A stretch of DNA of 64,000 bases from Leptospira idonii. GTDB taxonomy: Bacteria; Spirochaetota; Leptospiria; Leptospirales; Leptospiraceae. Shown one piece after another: positions 1 to 8,055 of the stretch (position 1 is the stretch's first letter; each line of letters opens with the position of its first letter). The stretch is from the NCBI RefSeq assembly GCF_004770995.1, contig NZ_RQHW01000042.1, positions 62,001 through 126,000 of the forward strand. The letters are read 5' to 3'. A model generated the notes under the pieces. That model ran no database searches. It was not told the DNA's origin and was given only the letters and a program-made list of their open reading frames with translations. The translations under genes and the position numbers were made by a program.

Positions 1-1
1 A

Positions 2-244
2 GGAACTCAATACAGATCTGTGATTTTTTATCACGATGAAAATCAGAAACAAATCGCGGAGGCTTCTAAAAAGGAAGCAGGGAAATACTTCGCAGGCCGT
101 TCCATCGTCACTGAAATTTCGCCTCTGCCGGAGTATTATCCTGCGGAGAATTATCATCAGAATTACTTCGCATTGAATCCTGGAAATCCATACTGCAATT
201 ATGTGATCCCTCCCAAATTGGCAAAATTGGGATTAAAATTATAA
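2..244 (+). CDS. msrA: peptide methionine sulfoxide reductase MsrA, C-terminal part (5' end outside window)
   Basis: The reading frame is open from base 2, so the gene starts upstream of the window; only about 80 C-terminal residues are present. They begin [13 protein letters not shown], the conserved MsrA stretch that follows the catalytic half, and continue with IVTEI, then [10 protein letters not shown] and a terminal [10 protein letters not shown] segment, all typical of the MsrA C-terminus. MsrA reduces methionine-S-sulfoxide in oxidised proteins using thioredoxin. The catalytic GCFW region lies outside the window, so activity cannot be judged. The GTG at base 20 is an internal Val codon, not a start. 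A hairpin lies six bases after the stop codon. Confidence 0.93.
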   Translation, partial: GTQYRSVIFYHDENQKQIAEASKKEAGKYFAGRSIVTEISPLPEYYPAENYHQNYFALNPGNPYCNYVIPPKLAKLGLKL

Positions 245-249
245 GGAAA

Positions 250-268
250 GGGCAAACAAAGTTTGCCC
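250..268. terminator. perfect hairpin between convergent msrA and FapA-like gene
   Basis: Two perfect 8-base arms, GGGCAAAC and GTTTGCCC, flank an AAA loop. The hairpin sits between the msrA stop and the stop of the minus-strand FapA-like gene. No long T-run follows on either side (GAAGAGATTTTG on plus, CTTTCCTTATAATTTT on minus), so it may act as a bidirectional but imperfect terminator. Confidence 0.65.
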
Positions 269-281
269 GAAGAGATTTTGT

Positions 282-1763
282 TTACTTCGCCTTAAATGCG
301 GTCATCATCGCTTTTTCCTGGTTCGGGAAAAAGTTCATGATGAAGGATGTTTGAGGCTTAGTGATCTTCTCTATTTGTCTTCTGTATTTGATTGTGGCTC
401 CGGGGTGGGCGGTGTTTCTTACCACAACTTTCACATTATCAGTGTTATATCGAGTCGATTTGAGTTCTTCCACTTTAGAGCGAAGCAGTTCCAATGTTTT
501 CGATTTTTTCTGATACGCATCGAATACGTCTTTGAACTTTTGTTTTCTAGCTTCGTCCAGTTTGCCTCTGGTTCTTTGGACTACCTCTTTGATCTTTTGG
601 ATTTCTGGTACGACCGCTTCCAATTCTTTGTCCAATTGCTGTAGTTTCGCAGTTCCTTCCGTAAACAATCTGTCGTTTTTGAAATGGAAACCGATTTCTA
701 CGGTTGTGTCCATTTGTGCAGAGGAACCTAACGAAGACAATGTGATTCCTTTGTAAGTGATCACTTCCGATCCTACCAGAGAGGAGGACTCTCCTGTAAG
801 GATCACGTTGCCCAAACAATAAACCTTGGAACCTAAAATGAAGTTCTCTACGATACAGTCCCCGTCGATTTCCAAAATTGCGTTTTCTATGAATTTCGCT
901 CGAAGATCTCCTTTGATTCGGATCACTCCTTTCGATTTCCCTTTGACTCCGCCTTTCACTTCCAAATCTTCTCCGACGGTCACTTCGGAAGATTCTACGT
1001 TTCCTTCCAAAAACAAGGATCCGTTGCAGACTACTACTGCGCCTTCTTCGATGGTTCCTTTCACTCGGATGGTTCCGTCAAAGTTGATGTTTCCCGTTCC
1101 TAATCCGATGCTGGAATCGATATTTAACTCGGGTGATACGGTGAGAGAGTTGTCTGTGGAGAATACTACGCCGCTGAGCGCTGCGAAATATTCTTTTAAT
1201 TGTAATCCGGGGTTTTCAGGATCTTCGATCGTTTTGGGAAGTACGTTTTTTCCCAAAGTCAGTTTCGGTCTGTCGATCGGGTTAGGATAAACCGGCTTTC
1301 CTTCTACGTCTACTCCTTGTTCGCCGGCAAGGCCGTCGAATAGAGTCGCCAGTTTTTCTCCTTCTTTTACGTGAATGTATTTATTGATGTTTCTAAAATC
1401 CGCGCTTCCATCCTCTTTGAGGACGACTCTTTGTGCTCTGGGAAAATAAAATTTGATCCAACCGCTTTTTCCCTGTTTTGCGGGTTTGCCTCTGGCGATG
1501 ATGAATTCCAGTTGTGATTTATGTTGACTTGCGTCTCCTATCGCCGCTTCGATGGAAGAGGCGGCTTTGTCCACATCCTGCATCAAAATCCGATCCGGAT
1601 GGATTCTGGCTTTTTCGATTGCCTCAAGAATCAGTATATTGCTCATAGAACCGCCAATCAGCCATAGCGGTTTCACGACTAAGGTGGCCGAAAGTCGGTC
1701 ATCAGAAATCTGAATTTTTAAACCCCTTTCCGGATTGAATTCCGGGGATTGATTCTGTTCCAT
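282..1763 (-). CDS. FapA-family (DUF342) protein
   Basis: This 493-residue protein matches the FapA/DUF342 layout. An N-terminal domain (about residues 1-150) is followed by a Gly/Val-rich beta-helix-like core (about 190-350), with repeated turns such as GNVESSEVTVGEDLEVKGG. A coiled coil (about 365-440) leads to the family's C-terminal signature, an AHPGATIKY segment. FapA proteins are linked to flagellar assembly or polar localisation in some bacteria, but many homologues have no defined role. It has no signal peptide, so it is probably cytoplasmic. It is the last gene of a four-gene minus-strand run with a degenerate GGDEF protein, a CheX-like protein and a hydrolase; the gap to the hydrolase is 47 bases. 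The ATG start gives the full domain. Confidence 0.85.
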   Translation of the reverse strand: MEQNQSPEFNPERGLKIQISDDRLSATLVVKPLWLIGGSMSNILILEAIEKARIHPDRILMQDVDKAASSIEAAIGDASQHKSQLEFIIARGKPAKQGKSGWIKFYFPRAQRVVLKEDGSADFRNINKYIHVKEGEKLATLFDGLAGEQGVDVEGKPVYPNPIDRPKLTLGKNVLPKTIEDPENPGLQLKEYFAALSGVVFSTDNSLTVSPELNIDSSIGLGTGNINFDGTIRVKGTIEEGAVVVCNGSLFLEGNVESSEVTVGEDLEVKGGVKGKSKGVIRIKGDLRAKFIENAILEIDGDCIVENFILGSKVYCLGNVILTGESSSLVGSEVITYKGITLSSLGSSAQMDTTVEIGFHFKNDRLFTEGTAKLQQLDKELEAVVPEIQKIKEVVQRTRGKLDEARKQKFKDVFDAYQKKSKTLELLRSKVEELKSTRYNTDNVKVVVRNTAHPGATIKYRRQIEKITKPQTSFIMNFFPNQEKAMMTAFKAK

Positions 1764-1810
1764 ACTGTAATGAATATCGGCATAGCCCTAGGAAAAAGAG
1801 AGAAGATTCT

Positions 1811-2845
1811 CTACGCTTTTAACCAGTGCATAAAACTGCCGAAGGTTTTCAGTAAGGCTGGAACTCCTAAAATCTGAGTGTGGAGGGGAAGATTGTCTCC
1901 ATGAGTGAGTGCGGAAGAGGTGCGATGTACGTATTTATGTCCGATTTTCCCGAAATGCAGTGCTAATTTTTCGGATTCTTCGGGGGAAATGACGGGATCT
2001 GTTTCTCCGTGAAGGAGAGATACAGGCGCCTTCAGCCCTTGCATATTGTAGTAGGGGGAAAAAGCTCTGGGCAGTTCTTCCGGAACGGAAGCTAACATTC
2101 TTTGTGAGGTTTCCGAACGAAACCCTTCCGAGGATAGGATGTTGTGGTAAAACTCTTGGGACTTTTTGCTCGTTTTTTTTAAGAGTTGGGGAGCGATCGC
2201 TTCTTCCCCTTGTCTGTAGAGAGCATTGTCGATGGCCGCTTCGTAAAAAACGGGACGCAGATCTTCTTTGAGTTTCGGCTCGAGTCTTTCGATCAGGTTG
2301 TAAAGGAGGACAAAAACTCCGTAATTATCTACATTATAATTCTTGAATACGAATGGAAGAGTGTCCAGAAAATCGCAGTATCCTCCCACAACCATAACGG
2401 AAGAAACTTTATCTCTAAGTTTGGGGCGGGAGCAGGCGATGAGTCCCATTCCCCCGGAAAAACTGACCGAAAAAAAACCGAACCTGTTTCCATCATACCA
2501 GGTTTTGTTTTCGTACAATTCGACTCCCAAACTTTCTATATGATCTATGGTCTCTGTTTTTAAAAGAAGTCCTTTTACTTCAGCTAACTCTGGTAAAATG
2601 ACTGAAAAACCGCAATAGGCCAGATTTTCCGCCAGTTCGATGATTCGTTTGTCATCGATTCCCAGGATGCTCATCCCGTGTTGTAGGTAGATTCCCGGAA
2701 GTTTCTTTTTTTCTTTCCCTATCGGCCAATAAACATGGCCTCTGCGATTGCCTTTCAGAATGACGGGTTCGTTTGTAATTTTTTTATCCGGGACCAGCCC
2801 GCCGTAAGTGAAGATGAGAGGGAAGGAGAGGAAATAGGGCCTCAT
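1811..2845 (-). CDS. alpha/beta hydrolase family protein
   Basis: This 344-residue protein has an alpha/beta-hydrolase fold. LQHGMSILG supplies the oxyanion-hole-type HG after the first strand. SFSGG is the likely nucleophile elbow (Sm-x-Ser-x-Gly). LLHGETDPVIS contains the probable catalytic Asp, and ALTHGDN the catalytic His. Substrate cannot be predicted. The N-terminus (MRPYFLSFPLIFTYGG) is hydrophobic but short, so a weak signal or membrane anchor is possible. The gene lies 10 bases downstream of the CheX-like gene and is probably co-transcribed with it. Confidence 0.75.
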   Translation of the reverse strand: MRPYFLSFPLIFTYGGLVPDKKITNEPVILKGNRRGHVYWPIGKEKKKLPGIYLQHGMSILGIDDKRIIELAENLAYCGFSVILPELAEVKGLLLKTETIDHIESLGVELYENKTWYDGNRFGFFSVSFSGGMGLIACSRPKLRDKVSSVMVVGGYCDFLDTLPFVFKNYNVDNYGVFVLLYNLIERLEPKLKEDLRPVFYEAAIDNALYRQGEEAIAPQLLKKTSKKSQEFYHNILSSEGFRSETSQRMLASVPEELPRAFSPYYNMQGLKAPVSLLHGETDPVISPEESEKLALHFGKIGHKYVHRTSSALTHGDNLPLHTQILGVPALLKTFGSFMHWLKA

Positions 2846-2855
2846 TACGGGTCAG

Positions 2856-3368
2856 TTAATCTTTTAGAGAATATTTTTCCAACAATAAAATACAGTAAAG
2901 TCTGCCTAGGTATTCTTCTTCTCTTCTGTCTTTGAGAAAGAAAATCAATATGTATTGGCGGTATTTTTCCAGAGAAATGGGCACTAATTTATGATTCAGA
3001 TTTTCGGGAGGAAGTATGTCCATTTCGAATCTTCCCAACTGCATTTCAGAAATAAGTTTTCCACTGATTTGGTTGGCGAACTCCATCATGATGGAAGAGG
3101 AATGGGCTCTGGACGTGGGATCGATCTGAAAGGATTTCGCAATCTTAGGAAGTAACTTGAGTTTGGTGTATCCGTCCAAAGCCAAATATACTTTTCCGTT
3201 TAGGTCGCCCGCAAACTCCACACATGTGCAGTTTTCAAAACACAATCCTTCGTTTTTGGAAGGACCGTAGGCTTCTCTATCCGCCTGCACCTGCAAAACC
3301 TTTTGCAGATGTTCAGGCAGAACTTGAGAGATTGTAAGTATGAACTTTTCGTCTAAGAGAGGGTCCAT
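2856..3368 (-). CDS. CheX-like phosphatase domain protein
   Basis: A 170-residue single-domain protein resembling CheX/CheC-type response-regulator phosphatases. It contains the strand pattern EFAGDLNGKVYLALDG followed by a long helix with MMEFANQISGKL. That helix carries E96-x-x-N99, the ExxN pair used by CheX to dephosphorylate CheY-P. A second region, DILPPENLNHK, matches the usual CheX continuation. It starts directly after the stop of the degenerate GGDEF gene (TAG then ATG), so the two are translationally linked. There is no chemotaxis gene nearby, so the phosphorylated partner is unknown. The family call is from motif pattern only. Confidence 0.68.
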   Translation of the reverse strand: MDPLLDEKFILTISQVLPEHLQKVLQVQADREAYGPSKNEGLCFENCTCVEFAGDLNGKVYLALDGYTKLKLLPKIAKSFQIDPTSRAHSSSIMMEFANQISGKLISEMQLGRFEMDILPPENLNHKLVPISLEKYRQYILIFFLKDRREEEYLGRLYCILLLEKYSLKD

Positions 3369-4481
3369 CTAAGCCGCATTATGAAGGATGCTGTTTTCCA
3401 AGGAGATGTATGCTTTTTTGATCCATTGGTCGAATTTTAAATTCGGCTCGGAAGGAGAAGAATATCCCAATGCCAATTCGCATTCGTATCCTAGTTCATC
3501 CAACTCTTCCACAAAACTTTGCATCATATAGGTGAACTGATCCAGATTTTGGTTGGGAATAAAACCTGCGACGATGGAATCTTCCAATTGGAAAAGGGAA
3601 GAGTCGTTCAGTCCTCTTTTTTTGATCATTTCGTTCAGACAAATCGCAAACTCGATGGAATGTTTTTCCTTTACGAATTTCAACAAAACGAGTGTTTGTC
3701 GAATTTGGGAATAAAACTTGTCTTTTGCCGTATGATAAAAATGGGATTTGTTGAAAAGGGATGTTTTCGGATCCCGCAAGGCTCTTGCATATTCCCTTTT
3801 TTCCAAAAGTTTTTCGGAGAGAATGAGTGTCGATTCCCAATGAGATGCGATTTCGGAATCCGAGAATTTTTCCTTTGTTGTGAGACAAACCAATCCGAAC
3901 AGATTTTGGTTGAGGGAAAGAGGGAGATATAACTTCTGTTTATTTCTGGAAAGGCAAGGAAGAAGTTCTTTGATCGTATCTTTTTCGTATTCTTCCCATT
4001 CCAAATCGTTGGATTCTGAATCCACCAAAAGAGCTCCCTTTTGCCAGAAACATTCCGTAAATCCGATTCCATCATAAAACGCATACAGCAGCGAAGAGAT
4101 TTTAGGATCTCTTTTGGGAAGGCTGTATTGTTTGACCGTTTCGCAGAACAACGCTTTGGATTCTCCCTTTTTGATTTCTCTTGCTAGGGCAATCGGATCT
4201 CTGTCTTCGAAAAAGGGAGGGATGTATGTTTGCGATTCTTCTTCGTTTGCGATCTCTTCCGATTTCAGTTCTTCCTTAGTTTCGGATGCGTTTTCCTGAG
4301 AAGACTCTACAACATCCTCTTTTCCGGGAATGGTGCTCATTTCGCTGATGCTGAAGATCAAAAGGCTGAGTAAAATTGTGGAAACGGACAAAAGCCCGAA
4401 AGTGATCCAGGAAAAATAAAGCCAAACTTGTAGCAAAAGTCCTATTGTGAAAAAAATCGCAGGAATTAAATATCGTTTCAT
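3369..4481 (-). CDS. membrane protein with GAF-like and degenerate GGDEF-like domain
   Basis: The ATG at 4481 is preferred because two membrane helices begin directly after it (about residues 5-20 and 22-42); a TTG 33 bases upstream is possible. An acidic linker (about 50-85) precedes a GAF-like segment (about 115-220: LLYAFYDGIGFTECFW, LPLSLNQNLFGLVCL). The C-terminal part starts with LRDPKTSLFNKSHF, which corresponds to the DPLTGLxNRRxF entry of GGDEF domains. Where GGDEF should follow, the protein reads LFQLEDSIVAGF, so the nucleotide/metal loop is missing and diguanylate cyclase activity is not expected. It may sense or bind a ligand. It heads an operon with the CheX-like gene. Confidence 0.62.
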   Translation of the reverse strand: MKRYLIPAIFFTIGLLLQVWLYFSWITFGLLSVSTILLSLLIFSISEMSTIPGKEDVVESSQENASETKEELKSEEIANEEESQTYIPPFFEDRDPIALAREIKKGESKALFCETVKQYSLPKRDPKISSLLYAFYDGIGFTECFWQKGALLVDSESNDLEWEEYEKDTIKELLPCLSRNKQKLYLPLSLNQNLFGLVCLTTKEKFSDSEIASHWESTLILSEKLLEKREYARALRDPKTSLFNKSHFYHTAKDKFYSQIRQTLVLLKFVKEKHSIEFAICLNEMIKKRGLNDSSLFQLEDSIVAGFIPNQNLDQFTYMMQSFVEELDELGYECELALGYSSPSEPNLKFDQWIKKAYISLENSILHNAA

Positions 4482-4557
4482 GGTATCTTTGCCGTTATTA
4501 TCTTTAACGGGCAATTTTCGGATTCTCTAAAATGATTTTCCTCAAATCGCAACCTCA

Positions 4558-5298
4558 ATGAAGCTTTATACCGAACTTGCCGAATATTATTTCACTATCG
4601 AAGAAGCCGGACGCAAATTTTCGGAAGAAGTCGAGTTCTTGCGGCAAACCTTCAAACGCCATAAAATCCAAACCATTCTAGATATAGGCTGCGGTACTGG
4701 AGAACATGTAAAAGAAATCCAGGCCATGGGTTTCAAGATTTTGGGAGTGGATGCTTCCCAAAGGATGTTGGAAATCGCAAAAGGCAGATTTCCTCACTGT
4801 CATTTCGAATTGGGAAAAATGGAGGATTACGTCGCCAAACAACAGGTTGACGCCATTATGTGTCTTTACGGAACGTTCAATTATCTTTTGAACGACGACG
4901 CAGTGATCAATTTTCTTCGCAACACTCATAAAAATCTCAAACAAGCGGGACTCGTGGTTCTGGAAATTTGGAATGCGGATCCGATTCATAGAATCAAACG
5001 AAAGCCTATAACTGCAGTTAGTAATGTAAGACAGGGAAATATTTCTATCCGTAGAAACAGGGGATTCCGTATGACTCGTGCGGACGATGTGGCTATCGTA
5101 GAAGTGAACTATGTCTATAATCTAAATCAGAAAGATCTGAAAGACCGTCATACGATGAGGGTATTTCATTACCCTCAAATCCAGAGTTTTTTAGACGATG
5201 CCAAATTTGAGATCCTTCACGTTTACGGAAATTACGATGAAGAGAAATATTTAAAAACAGGAGCCAGGATTCTCGTCGTAGCCAAAAAGAGGTCTTGA
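4558..5298 (+). CDS. class I SAM-dependent methyltransferase
   Basis: A 246-residue cytosolic methyltransferase with a Rossmann-type SAM site. ILDIGCGTGEHVKEI is motif I, LGVDASQRMLEIAK is motif II with the acidic residue for the ribose, and a later VDAIMCLYGTFNYL matches motif IV. The C-terminal beta-rich part (RVFHYPQIQSFLDDAKFEIL) resembles small-molecule methyltransferases. The substrate is not predictable. It is transcribed divergently from the GGDEF-like gene across 76 bases and is followed 43 bases later by lpdA. No clear Shine-Dalgarno precedes the ATG. Confidence 0.85.
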   Translation: MKLYTELAEYYFTIEEAGRKFSEEVEFLRQTFKRHKIQTILDIGCGTGEHVKEIQAMGFKILGVDASQRMLEIAKGRFPHCHFELGKMEDYVAKQQVDAIMCLYGTFNYLLNDDAVINFLRNTHKNLKQAGLVVLEIWNADPIHRIKRKPITAVSNVRQGNISIRRNRGFRMTRADDVAIVEVNYVYNLNQKDLKDRHTMRVFHYPQIQSFLDDAKFEILHVYGNYDEEKYLKTGARILVVAKKRS

Positions 5299-5341
5299 CT
5301 TTCATTCTTTCGTACGGTATCCCAATGACTTGGGAGATCTT

Positions 5342-6769
5342 ATGACAAACGCTTCAAAATTCCAAGTCATTGTTATCGGTGGAGGGCCGGGCGGTTATGT
5401 GGCCGCAATTCGTGCCGCTCAGTTAGGTTTCGAAACCGCAGTGGTCGAGAAAGAAAGACTTGGTGGAGTTTGTTTGAATTGGGGTTGTATCCCCACAAAA
5501 GCCTTGTTAGAGAGTGCTCACGTTCTGGAACATTTGAAAAAAGCCGCAAGTTTCGGCTTGAAAGCGGAGAATGTGGGAATCGAGTTTGAAAAAGTAATCC
5601 AAAGATCCAGATCCGTTGCGGATCAAATGGCGAAAGGGGTCGAGTTTTTGATGAAGAAAAACAAAATCACTGTTCTGCCGGGCACCGCTTCTTTTTTAGA
5701 TCCTCATACCATAGAAGTGAAAAATGAAAAAGGAGAGACATCTTCTTACACTTCCGATCATTACATCCTCGCAGTAGGAGCCAAAAACAAAGCTCTTCCT
5801 TTTCTTCCTTTCGACGGAGAAAAAGTTCTTTCCGCAAAAGAAGCGATGATCCAAAAACAAGTTCCTAAAACTCTTGCCATCATCGGAGCGGGAGCTATCG
5901 GAGTGGAGTTCGCAGACTTCTATCAATCCATGGGATCCAAAGTTACCATTATCGAATTTCAAGATCATCTTTTGCCGAACGAGGATGCTGAGATCTCTTC
6001 CATTTTGGAACGCAGTTATAAAAAAAGAGAAATAGAACAATATCTAAGTTATGCGGTAGAATCCGCAGTCGTGAATTCGGACTCTGTGGAGTTGACTTTG
6101 CAGGATCGAAAGTCTGCGAAAAAGGAAAAACTCACTTTTGAAAAAGTGATCGTGGGTGTGGGAATCTCCGCCAATACTTCTTCCATAGGTTTGGAACAGA
6201 TAGGAATCAAATTGAAAAACGGTTTTATAGAAGTGGATTCCAAGTACAGAACGTCCGTAGATCATATTTACTCCATCGGAGATTGTATTCCTACTCCTTC
6301 ATTGGCGCATGTTGCCAGTGCGGAAGGAATCCGTGCCGCAGAAGACATCTCCATCAGAAACGGAAATCCTCATAAACTCAGCATCCATCCGTTAAACTAC
6401 GATTATATCCCAGGCTGTACCTACTGTCATCCTGAGGTGGCAAGTGTAGGGCTTACGGAAGCAAAGGCCTTGGCTGCAGGATACCAACTGAAGATAGGAA
6501 AATTTCCTTTTACCGCCAGCGGAAGAGCGCAGGCGCAGGGAGATACCACAGGTATGGTGAAAATCATCTCCGATGAAAAACACGGGGAAATTTTAGGAGC
6601 CCATATCATAGGAAGCGGTGCCACAGAACTCATCGCAGAGTTGACGTTAGGTGCCAATATGGAAATCACAGTGAAGGAACTCGCATCTACGATTCATGCC
6701 CATCCTACCATTTCGGAAGGAGTGATGGAAGCCGCCGCTGCCGTTTTGGGAGAAGCGGTGAATATCTGA
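5342..6769 (+). CDS. lpdA: dihydrolipoyl dehydrogenase (E3 subunit)
   Basis: This 475-residue flavoprotein disulfide reductase oxidises dihydrolipoamide in 2-oxoacid dehydrogenase or glycine-cleavage complexes. It shows the FAD site VIGGGPGGYVAAIRAAQLG and the redox disulfide GGVCLNWGCIPTKAL. The NAD site is AIIGAGAIGVEFADF, and YSIGDC is the second FAD contact. The C-terminal HAHPTISE carries the catalytic His-Glu pair. The ATG at 5342 is chosen over a TTG at 5330 because GGGAG sits at the right spacing before it. No E1/E2 genes are in the window, so this E3 probably serves complexes encoded elsewhere. Confidence 0.95.
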   Translation: MTNASKFQVIVIGGGPGGYVAAIRAAQLGFETAVVEKERLGGVCLNWGCIPTKALLESAHVLEHLKKAASFGLKAENVGIEFEKVIQRSRSVADQMAKGVEFLMKKNKITVLPGTASFLDPHTIEVKNEKGETSSYTSDHYILAVGAKNKALPFLPFDGEKVLSAKEAMIQKQVPKTLAIIGAGAIGVEFADFYQSMGSKVTIIEFQDHLLPNEDAEISSILERSYKKREIEQYLSYAVESAVVNSDSVELTLQDRKSAKKEKLTFEKVIVGVGISANTSSIGLEQIGIKLKNGFIEVDSKYRTSVDHIYSIGDCIPTPSLAHVASAEGIRAAEDISIRNGNPHKLSIHPLNYDYIPGCTYCHPEVASVGLTEAKALAAGYQLKIGKFPFTASGRAQAQGDTTGMVKIISDEKHGEILGAHIIGSGATELIAELTLGANMEITVKELASTIHAHPTISEGVMEAAAAVLGEAVNI

Positions 6770-6778
6770 GTCGATCCG

Positions 6779-7618
6779 TTAGGGCGCCTCTAATTTACCA
6801 TTTAACCAATCTAAGCTGCTCTGAGGTTCTTCGAAGGGAAAAAAATGAGTGATCCCCGACCAAACGGTCACTGAAGATTTTTCATTTTTTCCTGTGATCA
6901 GTGCGGCTTGTTTCGGCCCGCAGACTTCGTATTCTTCGGGAATGAGGACATGGGTCTCTTTTGTGATTTTATAAAAATCCAAAAAAACGAGATAGTGGGA
7001 ATGGCCGAAGATTCGGCTTTCCACTTTTGGGTCGCAGCAAAGTTCCCATTCCTCTCCGTTCTCCGCCTTTTTGAAACAGGAAGAGATATAGTCTTCGAAA
7101 ATACCTTCATCAAACTTTGCAAAGGCGGGAAATTTGCGGTATGACCGTCGGATCAATTCCATGGAACGGAACGTTTTTCTTCGTTTGGCTGCTCCTCTTG
7201 CCAAAGGGTTTCCGAAGATTTTGCTGAGGGTGATCATTTTCCAGCCTAAAACTACCGGATCCCAAACGATCAGTTTTTTGAATCGTTCCGGCTCTTTGGC
7301 GGAAGCGAGAAGTGTGGAGGCTCCTCCTAAGGAATGTCCTACGGATGTGACCGATTCAATCTTTTCGTGGTCCAAAAGAGTGAGTATTTGGTCGCGGAAA
7401 AAATTCCAATTTTTAAAGTCTAAAGTCGATTCGCTTTTCCCGTGACCGGCAAAGTCCAGGGCGATGATTCTGTATTTGTCTTTAAGCCTTTCGTGATAAT
7501 AACGATAACATCCCGCACTATATCCGTTTGCATGGCAGAACAAAAGGGGAGGAAGATCCGATTCCGAGTCGTAATAGGCAAGATGGATGCCTTGGAAGCG
7601 AAAGGATTTGGTTTTCAT
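6779..7618 (-). CDS. alpha/beta hydrolase
   Basis: A 279-residue alpha/beta hydrolase. FCHANGYSAGCYRYY matches the first HG-type oxyanion motif, IIALDFAGHGKS is the conserved strand, and GHSLGGASTLL is the nucleophile elbow with Ser in GxSxG. The His is likely in GITHFFPFEEP near the end. This sub-type (esterase/lipase, carboxylic ester or peptidase-like) cannot be given a substrate. There is no signal peptide. It is convergent with lpdA (9-base gap) and divergent from the small membrane protein gene. Confidence 0.82.
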   Translation of the reverse strand: MKTKSFRFQGIHLAYYDSESDLPPLLFCHANGYSAGCYRYYHERLKDKYRIIALDFAGHGKSESTLDFKNWNFFRDQILTLLDHEKIESVTSVGHSLGGASTLLASAKEPERFKKLIVWDPVVLGWKMITLSKIFGNPLARGAAKRRKTFRSMELIRRSYRKFPAFAKFDEGIFEDYISSCFKKAENGEEWELCCDPKVESRIFGHSHYLVFLDFYKITKETHVLIPEEYEVCGPKQAALITGKNEKSSVTVWSGITHFFPFEEPQSSLDWLNGKLEAP

Positions 7619-7665
7619 TTTATATTTGACCTTACTCTAAAATATTCTACTTTGCCAGTATCTCC

Positions 7666-8055
7666 ATGCAAGTTCAGATCCTCCTAGTCTTCTGTATAGC
7701 TGTATTCTTCAATGCGTTGGCAAACATTTTGATGAAGACTTCTTCCTTGCACGATTCCACGAATCCAGTGGAAGCCAATGCCACAGGCATCATCGCTACC
7801 GTCTTTAATCCCTATTTTATGGCCGGGCTTGCTAGCTTCGGTTTGGCACTTTTAGGATACCGTTTCGTGTTGGGAAAGGGGTTGAAGCTTTCTCTCGCCT
7901 ATCCAGTGTTCACTTCCAGCGGTTTCATCATCGTACTCATTGCGTCTGCGATTTTCTTTAAGGAAAGATTGAACTGGACCCAATGGATCGGAATTTTGTT
8001 CATTTTGATCGGCGTTTGGCTTACCGCTTTACAAATGTTTGATGTTGAATCTTGA
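7666..8055 (+). CDS. small EamA/SMR-like four-helix membrane protein
   Basis: A 129-residue integral membrane protein with four hydrophobic helices (about 3-19, 46-66, 73-97, 106-123). It resembles half-size EamA/SMR transporters such as ArnE/ArnF flippase subunits: a helix with NALANILMKTSS near the N-terminus, a Pro in SLAYPVFTSSG, then FKERLNWTQWIGILFILIGV. Small proteins of this type export drugs or flip polyprenyl-phosphate sugars, usually as dimers. Its stop codon overlaps the start of the following sulfatase-like gene (TTGA), so the two are probably translationally coupled. No second half-size partner gene is visible nearby. Confidence 0.75.
   Translation: MQVQILLVFCIAVFFNALANILMKTSSLHDSTNPVEANATGIIATVFNPYFMAGLASFGLALLGYRFVLGKGLKLSLAYPVFTSSGFIIVLIASAIFFKERLNWTQWIGILFILIGVWLTALQMFDVES

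Noticed and set aside
5330..5341. TTG start for lpdA
   Set aside because: It lies within the Shine-Dalgarno of the ATG at 5342 and would add four unneeded residues.
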